Shown in pieces: positions 57,181-64,000 of a DNA stretch of 64,000 nt. This DNA comes from Oscheius onirici (Eukaryota; Nematoda; Chromadorea; Rhabditida; Rhabditidae): contig OW051470.1 of NCBI GenBank assembly GCA_932521025.1, positions 8,294,501 to 8,358,500 on the forward strand, written 5' to 3'. Made by a program: the position numbers and the translations under genes. Under the pieces are notes generated by a model. The model worked only from the letters and a program-made list of their open reading frames with translations. It did no database searches and was not told the origin of the DNA. Every line of letters starts with the position of its first letter. Positions within the stretch are counted from its first letter, which is position 1.

Positions 57181-59526
57181 TTACGGAAGCTGTTCGAGGA
57201 GCAGCTGATGTGCTTCAGACGGGCAGATGGCCGGATAATGTCCCTTCTCCGGGCAGTGGGGACAAGGCGGGCTGACGAAGCAGATTTGTCCAGGATGGAA
57301 GACGAGGCAGAGATTGCAGAGGAAGCGGCGGTTTATGATAAAGTTGCGCTCTTCGAGGGTATTGTAATTGCTTGAAATCGACCATTTAGACAAAAAGAAG
57401 CAAAAAAGGTACCTGCAGTCGTCGGGAGAGTGATCCGTGCGCCAGCACCAGGCGCATCTGTTTTTCAGACCAAAGTCTTGCTGGGTAATGCTGGGAAGTT
57501 CTTCGACTTCTTCCGGCTTCTTCTCCGGCCCATTTTGCTTCTTCTTAAGGTCCTCCTTCCTCTGACGCCTGGTCTTTCTGACTTGGAGACGAGTTTCTTC
57601 GACTGCCTTTTCGGTCGAATCACTCTCAGAAGAACTGCTTTCCTTGTAGACGGGACGAGAGCCGAGACGTCGGAGAATTTTACGCTTGTCCTGGAACTTT
57701 TTGTTCATTGAAGAGAGAAGAGTTAGCTACCTGTTGTTTCTTCAGCGATTTCAATTCCTTGCTCATTTTAACGACGGCGTCAATTGCGTCCATCTGAGCG
57801 TGGAGCACCTTCACGATCTGCTCCTTGAGATCCTCAATCTCCGACGGATCATTTGAGCCAAGATTCTGGACTTCTTTCACCATTCTTTCGCTCAGTTTGC
57901 CGACCCTGGCGTCTTCGTCAGTTTTGGACTTCTTAGGCGATTCCAATTCTTCGATAACCTTCTCGAATTTCTTTTCGAATTTCTCGCTCATTTTGACGAC
58001 GGCGTCAATTGTGTCCATCTGAGCATGAAGCACCTTCTGATTTTCTTTCTTAAGCTTCTTGACTTCTTCTACCATTCTTTCGCTCAACTTGGTCAGTTCG
58101 TCGATCCTGGCGTACAATCTTCGGCCAATGCTTGCTTCCAGCAGTGCATACTTTTTCGAAATTTTCAACTGAAGGATCTGGCTCGTAATCCGCATAACTG
58201 TAGATCTGAAAATACGAGAAATTTTTGCCGGTTAGAGATGACTGGCTGCAGCCAATTTCAGCAGCATTTTCCAACGATATTTTCAAACTGTAGCAGGTCA
58301 AATGTAGACAATTTTCTTGCAAAAACAAACCTCGGAGTTTTCGTCATTTTCTCGTCCTCTCGGCTCAAAAACGCCGCTCCTTGGGTTCGACATTTCGCAA
58401 TCCGACGGTTCGTCGACCCTCGGATGGATCATTTGAGCCAAGAGTTGGATCGAGTAGCTCTTCGAACAGCTGCCATCGGCTCCATAGCTCTGTTGTTGAA
58501 TTGAAAACGAGACTATATACCCTTGCTTCTAAATTCAGAGCTTTGTCTGGCTACTGCCAGTTCCTTCAGATAAGTACAAGTTTTCCTGCAACAAACCTCG
58601 AAATTCTCGTCCATTTCCTGTCCTCTCGGCTCAGTCTCTTCAGTTTCCGTCTTCACATCGACGTGTGGCCTAATGTCGCTCATGTAGTCTTCTTCCGTGA
58701 CATTTCGATTTGGAAGTTGGACAGTAAGAGGATTTTGAAGAGGAGCCGCGTTTTCCTGTTTGTTGACTGGTTGGTCAAGGGTGACGATGAAACGAGATTT
58801 GCGCTCCTGCAAAGATTATTTTGAAGAAGATGTAAGTAAATCTTACCTTTAACTTACAAATTTCTCCATGTCTAACTAGAGTTGTTTTTCGAGTGGCACG
58901 GTAGTTACATTTCTTGCATCGAAAAGGTTTCTCACCACTGTGAATTTGCTGATGTATGCCCAGGCTTTTCAGGCTACTGCAGCGTCTTCCGCACTCGTCG
59001 CACTTGTACTTGTCTTCAAAAAATCAGAACAGAAGCTTAACAAAACAAACCAGAATGATAGTATTGATGTCCACGAAGACGTTTGTCAGTCTTGAATCTC
59101 TTGCTACAAGTGTTGCACTGGAATGGACAGTTGATGTCAGTCTGTAGTTTGTTTGGAACTAATACAAAAAATCGCAAACCGTTGGCTTCTTCTTGATGCA
59201 GATTTTGTAATGGCTTGTGAAATGCTCTTGTCTTTTGGAGGAATAGTCACACTTTGGACAAGAAAAAGGTCTCTCGTCTGTATGAAGTCTTTCGTGTCTT
59301 TGAAGACCCGACTGATTTGAGCAGCATTTTCCACAATATCGACAAGGAGATTTTTCTGAAGGACAGACAAAGTTATGCGAAGAAGAAGAAAGACTTACTG
59401 CTGTGAATGTTCATGTGGTAGCTGAGCCCCGATTGAGTTTCGAATCTGCTGTGACACAATGTGCACCGTTAGTCTTTTTCTCCTACTTGGAGGAGACTTC
59501 GATACGATCTTCTTTCGATGCGTCAT
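57181..59526 (-). CDS. zinc-finger / coiled-coil / knuckle protein D, finger 1 out of frame
   Basis: Start MTHRKKIVSKSPPS at 59526. The frame of finger 1 (CTLCHSRFETQSGLSYHMNI) is one base off and preceded by TAA. Fingers 2-6 are good (CRYCGKCCSNQSGLQRHERL, CPKCDYSSKRQEHFTSHYKI, then a block nearly identical to gene A). Linkers are shorter than in A. The coiled coil is long and internally repeated (ELTKLSERMVEEVKKLKKEN, HAQMDTIDAVVKMSEKFEKK and a second HAQMDAIDAVVKMSKELKSL). The knuckles are CAWCWRTDHSPDDC, CNLCLVFHPGQIC and CPHCPEKGHYPAIC; the end is HQLLLEQLP with a stop at 57181-57183. Decay is limited to exon 1. Exon edges between 58.2 and 58.6 kb are uncertain. Confidence 0.7.
58689..59201 (-). 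repeat. partner of the 49991-50505 block
   Basis: Nearly identical to the gene A block, introns included; see that entry. Confidence 0.9.
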
Positions 59527-59645
59527 TTCGAATCCTGAAATATAACAATTACGTTGAAAAAACATCTAAGGCAGAGCGAACAATAGAGGAAAAACAACTG
59601 TAGAAGTAGTCTATCAAAGTTCAAGGGAAAAACAACCGAATCCCT

Positions 59646-59657
59646 CGTTTTTATCCG
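59646..59657 (-). promoter_or_regulatory. TATA-like box of zinc-finger gene D
   Basis: CGGATAAAAACG on the minus strand, about 120 bases before the ATG, followed by GAGGGATTCGGTTG. Aligned with genes A and B. Confidence 0.55.
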
Positions 59658-59786
59658 CTGAATAACCTTACGAACCCACGGAAATAGTTGACTACAAAAA
59701 GGCAAGTATAGGCAATGGAGCTTTCTTTGATTAAACAAAGCAGCAAGGTAATTGGGGAAAAACATGGATCAAATCGAAGAAAAAGC

Positions 59787-60080
59787 GGGTTAGGGACTTT
59801 CCTTGTTTTTCTAAGAAAAGACACACCGCAACTTTTCTTAGAAAAAAATTTCTAAGAAAAGTTGCGGTCGAATTTGGTGACTGTTATATACTTCTTTTAT
59901 TTATTTTTGGTAAAGTAGTCGCCGTGTGACTCCAAACAGGGCACCATAAAAATATTTTGAAAAAAATTCGAAAGAAAATCACGCCATAATTTTCTGTAGA
60001 AAAATTTTTCTAAGAAAAATGGCGGTAATCTTCGACCGTGACTTTTCTTAGAAATTTTTTCTAAGAAAAGTCTTTATCCC
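59787..60080. mobile_element. MITE with 9-bp target duplication (copy 1)
   Basis: A 294-bp element is bounded by GGGTTAGGGACTTTCC and, reversed, GGGATAAAGACTTTTCTTAG. The exact direct repeat AGAAAAAGC lies at 59778-59786 and 60081-60089. Inside are repeated TTTTCTTAGAAA...TTTCTAAGAAAA foldbacks and GTTGCGGTCGAATTTG, also present in copy 2. It is non-coding. The 9-bp duplication suggests a Mutator-like mobilising transposase. Confidence 0.85.
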
Positions 60081-60211
60081 AGAAAAAGCCGAGAAAGTGG
60101 GAAAATTCGAATTTTGCCGCCAAAAAAACGCAAATATTTGGGTCCCGACACGAAAATAGGCTAAAAACCTTTATTGTTAGGTAACTTTCCCGCCGAAAAA
60201 AACATTCAAAA

Positions 60212-60562
60212 ATGTCTAACCGAGCCGGGCTGCACGATGTTTATAAAAGGAGCCGAGCCGATTTGTCATCTCTGAATGGAACATACAGGCTAGGAGGAAG
60301 ACACTGGGGAACGGGCACATACTTTTCTCATCGACCACAGTCTCCTATCCACCTTCCATCCAAACGGCTCCTAGTGATTTCAATCCTTCTGTCTCTCCTA
60401 TTGTTTGAGTCATTTTACTCAGAAAACTACGAATTTATTACAAATCAAACAAGGTCCTTCTTCTTTAGAAGATCTCTTTTCCACAATGGTAGTGGCCGGT
60501 CTTTGGCTGGCGCTTCTTCGGCATTTCCCAAAATACGGGCCGCGTTGCTCAACGTCCTGTAG
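60212..60562 (+). CDS. possible small single-pass membrane protein
   Basis: The frame MSNRAGLHDVYKRSRADLSS ... LGGRHWGTGTYFSHRPQSPI is followed by a hydrophobic helix (LLVISILLSLLLFESF). The first 75 codons look protein-like and GC-balanced, with a clean upstream ATG context. The 3' part is antisense to the last exon of the RBFA-like gene (60445-60627), so the true stop may be earlier via an intron. Not recognised. Confidence 0.4.
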   Translation: MSNRAGLHDVYKRSRADLSSLNGTYRLGGRHWGTGTYFSHRPQSPIHLPSKRLLVISILLSLLLFESFYSENYEFITNQTRSFFFRRSLFHNGSGRSLAGASSAFPKIRAALLNVL

Positions 60563-61674
60563 TCTGTCCCGTAGTCTGCCTTCTTGAAAAGATGGTCTAT
60601 TTCCTGCAATTTGTTCATTGAAAAGGTCTAAAATTAGAAAAACCTCAATCATGAGCTTCGTCCTATCGGCTACGAATCGCAATTCCGGGCAATTTGCTCC
60701 CACGGCGTCGGAGAGGGCCCTTCGAAGAGCGTACTTTTCCTGTTCCAGGGTAGCTTGTACTTCCTAGAGCCTTGTTTGCTGTAAAACTGCGTAAAATGAT
60801 ACCTCGTCTCTGACGCCGTCGCAAATCCAGTAGACCGAAGCTTCGGTGAATGAGTTGTTGACTTTTATCTGGAAAAATAGCGTACAAACTTGAATGTTTG
60901 AGGTCGTTTTCTTGCTTAAAATTGGACTCAAATCGGCAAAAAGTTGAACGGAGTAAAGTTGTTTGAAACAAGGATATGGTTGTAAATCAAATACCAAGAA
61001 TTTTCAGGCCTGCTACTGCTATTAAAAAGGCGTGTTTCTTCGAAACAGTGAAGACAAGTTAGGTTTATTAAAGCAAGTTAGGTTTATTAAAGCCTCTTGA
61101 TCTATTTTAACTTGCTCCAAGTCTGTGTCTGTCAGAGGCTCTAATTGGCAATAATTAGGGGAGTTTTGTGAAGGTCCGGCGAAAGTTGTTGTTTAAAAAC
61201 ACTCGAAAACAATTACTCACAATCAGTTCTGGGGTAAAACAGTTAAGGAAACAATGCTCCAGTTTGGGTATATCTGCTGCTCTCGAAACAGGAAAAGCAA
61301 GTGCGCTAACTTCGTACGACTTTGGTAGTTTTGGAGAGGCTGGGAATGTGAACAGAGTGGCAAGGAAAGTGAGAAAAAACTGTGAGCCCGCGGAAGAGCG
61401 AAGTGAAGTGATTGAAAAGGGGAATACCTATCTAACTTTAGCCCCGCTTTGCAAACCTTGTTTAGTAAAAAGTCTAGATGAGCTCTATAAAATTTCTGTG
61501 GAATTTTTTGTAAAGAGACAAGTCTCGCGGAAATTGGAGTTAGATGCGACAAGTACACGGATAACTCGTTGGGTTTAACGAAATATATTTTTGTTTTTGC
61601 CTACTTTTCGGGTTAGGGACTTTTCTTAGAAAACAATTTCTAAGAAAAGTTGCGGTCGAATTTGTTGGCCGTTA

Positions 61675-61710
<36 letters not shown>

Positions 61711-62226
61711 TCGTAAAGTAGTCGCCGTTACAAACAAGGTACCATAAAAAATAAAATAAAAATTTTCTAAGAAAAGTCCCTAACCATATTTTTCGAAGCT
61801 ATTTAGTCTAGATAGAAAATGACATACCCTGCCAAAATGCACTGCCATCTTGGCTATATTCTCATTGGCTCCGGCCACTTCTTCGATCTTCATGGCCAGG
61901 ATCTGATTCAGCTGTTTCATCTTCTTCTCGTCCAGTCTCCGCTGTTTTTGTCCCAACGAAGCTAACAAAATTCTGTCTTCTAACCTAAAATTAAGCGCTT
62001 TTCTCCAATTTTTTTTGGCGACTAACCCCAAATCGAATCCCACTCTTTTCCCGACCTCCCGCTGGAAATTTCTGCCCATTGCCACTTCGTAGCGCCAAGT
62101 CTGACGCGGCATCAGACCAAAACTGCCCGATCGGCCAGTTTTTCGCGTTTTATAGGAGGCAAAGTGCACAAAACGGGTCAACGAGGTTCCTGGGAGAATA
62201 TTTTCCACGTGTAAGCAGCGAAACAT
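60445..62226 (-). CDS. probable mitochondrial ribosome-binding factor A (RBFA)
   Basis: Five exons join in frame to 241 aa: 62027-62226, 61828-61984, 60803-60868, 60644-60763 and 60445-60627. RbfA binds the small ribosomal subunit and helps 12S/16S-type rRNA maturation. The core matches its KH-like fold: IKVNNSFTEASVYWICDGVR, DEEVQATLEQEKYALRRALS, and the signature CPELRFVADRTKLMIE followed by MNKLQEIDHLFKKA. The N-terminus (MFRCLHVENILPGTSLTRFV) is basic and suits a mitochondrial presequence. A coiled region (LGQKQRRLDEKKMKQLNQIL) precedes the core. Intron 3 (959 bases) contains a MITE. Assignment rests on motif recognition by eye. Confidence 0.7.
61611..61786. mobile_element. MITE with 9-bp target duplication (copy 2)
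   Basis: The ends GGTTAGGGACTTTTCTTAG and CTAAGAAAAGTCCCTAACC are exact inverted repeats. The flanks TACTTTTCG (61602-61610) and TATTTTTCG (61787-61795) differ at one base. It shares GTTGCGGTCGAATTTG and GTAAAGTAGTCGCCGT with copy 1 at 59787, but is shorter. It lies in the third intron of the RBFA-like gene and contains an (AT)n run. Confidence 0.85.
61678..61708 (+). repeat. (AT)n microsatellite inside the MITE
   Basis: About 15 AT/TA units in the centre of MITE copy 2; copy 1 has a non-repetitive TTATATAC... sequence at the same place. Confidence 0.85.
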
Positions 62227-62442
62227 CTAAATTTCTTGTATTTAGCCTAAAGTAGCTATAAAATCGTGTCAAAATCCCCTAAATTCGCAAAAACAGGTAA
62301 AATTTGACAAAACAACCCAGAAAAGAAGGAATTTGTCTTAAAAAATTTATTATCTACACGTACATCTTCCGGCTTCTAGAAAATTCTTTTTGGGGTGACT
62401 TATAGTACAATTAAGCTGTCAACTGGGCAACAATGAATGGGG

Positions 62443-64000
62443 CTAATGATCTCCAGAATCCATGTCGGCTTCGGCGCGGTGGAGGTAGCGAGAGCGATTC
62501 TTCTCTATCATGTCCCATTTTCTTGACTCGTAGAGGCGCTTCCAGTCGCCCGGGTTTGTGGTCAGCTGAAAATTACAGTATTTGAGCTTAGAAACATATT
62601 CACATTAATCTGTTTTAAATTGCTCCCAAGTCTGTGTGTGTGTGTGCGTGTTTGTCTGAAGCTGTAATTGAGGTTAAGGAGGGGAGCTTTGTGCGCAGAC
62701 TACAGTAACAATGTCAGACAAGTCAGCTTAAGTAGAAGAGAAGCTTCTCCCCAGGACTTTGCATCTGCCTTGACTGCAGGACTTTGGATTTAGAGGATTC
62801 AATGGCTCGAGCCTGGGGGGGGGGGGGGGCATTCGAGACATTAGCAGACAAGGTATTAAAGAGACACCGTAAGAGAAACGGGAAAAATTGTCAGGGAAAA
62901 GAATGGGGGAAGGGGAAATTGTTTTGAGTTAGTGAAATTGGCCAGGCGACCCGTTCAGGTCCTACATTTTGAAATTAGGCTTGGGAGGGAGCTTTCGGTG
63001 GTTTCTTTGGAGGGTCAGGAGGAATGAAAGGGAAACCACGACTGGGGTTCCGTGACAGAGCGAAGTCATGAATTTCTACTCTAGCCCTGGAAGGGCGTTG
63101 CCAACCTTGTTATTCTATAACCTTTCAGTCTTCAATACGTCTGAGCAGCATAATATTCAGTTTTCTACTAGTTTTCTTAGCTGAATCACAAAAATTGCTA
63201 GCTTCACGTTATAAAATGAAAAACAAGAGTAAATACTGGAAAAAGTGAGCGATTTCACGGTATTTTGCTTCCCGATAACGATATCTCATTCAGTTTCGAT
63301 ATTCATGGTTTGTGTTGCTTTGTTTTCATAATCAGCGTTCGCTGCTCAAAAATTAGGATGTCTAGCTGGTTTCAGGCGAAAAAGACAAGGAAAAAGTTAG
63401 CCAAAGTTTGGGAGTTTTTGTTCTCACAATTAAATCGAAAACCTACTTTTCCAGAAGAGCTCGACGACATTCCCGTCAGCTTGCCAGCCTTGATTCGTTC
63501 CACTGTTTCCTTCGGATCCATCGTCTTCTCCAAATCCTGGCGAATCGAATAGAGCTGGATGGCCGGATGTGACTGTTTGATTCTCATCGCCAGCTCGTCC
63601 ATCCGTCTCGAGTCCATCTTTGTTTTTTTCGCCGGCCGGACAGCCGGAGCCGCTTTGGCGTGTCGTTTTGCCGCCTCCACCGCGTCCTGATTCGTGATGT
63701 TCGACGTCGAAATGCTGATATTATTGGCTATGGCTCGGCTGACACGCAGCGCAAAGTCTTCCACCGGCTCTTCCTCATTTTTCGTTACAATCGGCAGCCA
63801 GCTGATGTGGACTACGGTAAATGGCAGCACGAGGAACCAAAAAACGTCCGCATACCAACTGGAGCCGAGTAGAGCCGAACGAACGTCGACGGGACGCCAC
63901 ATTTTGATGCTAATCGGCTGGATTTGACTAGAAACTTCCATAGGCCAGGTACTAAAATTGGATTTTTTTTGAGGGAACAGTAGAAAAAAAAGTGTACCTG
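62443..64000 (-). CDS. AUP1-like protein, C-terminal part (5' end outside the window)
   Basis: Ancient ubiquitous protein 1 sits in the ER and lipid-droplet membrane and links lipid droplets to ubiquitin ligation. Seen here are the last codon of one exon (63998-64000), a 505-base exon (63447-63951) and the final exon (62443-62565). The large exon carries the end of the acyltransferase-like domain (GSSWYADVFWFLVLPFTVVH, then SWLPIVTKNEEEPVEDFALR) and a CUE domain (RMDELAMRIKQSHPAIQLYS, IRQDLEKTMDPKETVERIKA). The last exon has WKRLYESRKWDMIEKNRSRY, like the family's E2-binding C-terminus, ending MDSGDH. The 881-base intron between them holds a poly-G run and one dispersed repeat. Confidence 0.8.
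62815..62829 (+). repeat. poly-G tract
   Basis: A run of about 14-15 G (minus-strand poly-C) in the large intron of the AUP1-like gene. Its length is likely to be uncertain in any assembly. Confidence 0.85.
63085..63125 (-). repeat. inverted copy of the CGCCCTTCCAGGGCTA dispersed repeat
   Basis: On the minus strand AATAACAAGGTTGGCAACG is followed by CCCTTCCAGGGCTAGAG, closely matching the copies at 34805 and 37254. It lies in the AUP1-like intron. Confidence 0.5.

Noticed and set aside
61168..61578. 136-codon plus-strand frame
   Set aside because: Lies wholly within a minus-strand intron of the RBFA-like gene; no recognisable protein character.

Overview
The window reads as nuclear DNA of a nematode. 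Introns are mostly 37-60 bp with TTTCAG acceptors. Many genes have a splice acceptor 3-5 bases before the ATG and no visible upstream exon, which suggests spliced-leader trans-splicing. Several families are nematode-typical: a major sperm protein (MSP) copy, a transthyretin-like secreted protein and an NLP-14/orcokinin-like neuropeptide precursor. The species cannot be named from this sequence.

Layout: (1) 0.3-20 kb holds two head-to-head tandem arrays of one BTB gene family, nine copies on the minus strand (316-11241) and nine on the plus strand (12059-20058), separated by a 0.8 kb spacer with a 277-bp near-perfect hairpin. Only the copies at 7405-8195 and 12059-12862 can be read end to end. 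The rest carry frameshifts, stops, lost splice sites or deletions. A 2.2 kb pogo-type transposon sits in one intron, and a nested pair of non-autonomous elements sits in another. (2) 20.3-28.7 kb holds ordinary genes: a small secreted protein, dolichol kinase, an MSP copy with one internal stop, a transthyretin-like protein and a full-length S28 serine carboxypeptidase. (3) 29.3-38.7 kb holds a plus-strand C2H2 zinc-finger gene, an internally deleted relative, a tyrosine-phosphatase catalytic fragment, unrecognised exons and a complete ten-exon eEF1A gene. (4) 38.7-43 kb is gene-poor and rich in degenerate GTCTCT/AGAGAC sequence. (5) 43-47.2 kb holds unrecognised genes, a stray BTB fragment and the decayed orcokinin-like precursor. 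(6) 48.2-59.5 kb is a minus-strand tandem array of four zinc-finger genes with an unusual plan: six C2H2/C2HC fingers, acidic linkers, a coiled coil and three C-terminal CCHC knuckles arranged like a BEL/Pao-type Gag. (7) 59.8-64 kb holds two related MITEs with 9-bp target duplications, a probable mitochondrial ribosome-binding factor A gene, and the C-terminal part of an AUP1-like gene that runs off the right edge.

The window mixes housekeeping genes whose reading frames are clean with two fast-evolving families, BTB and zinc-finger-knuckle, that show birth-and-death evolution: tandem duplication, near-identical blocks that include introns, internal deletions, fusions and stray fragments. 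The clean single-copy genes argue that most frameshifts in the arrays are real. The most novel item is the C2H2 plus coiled coil plus Gag-like triple-knuckle family. Next is the BTB subfamily with a C-x4-C-x2-C cluster after the BTB domain.
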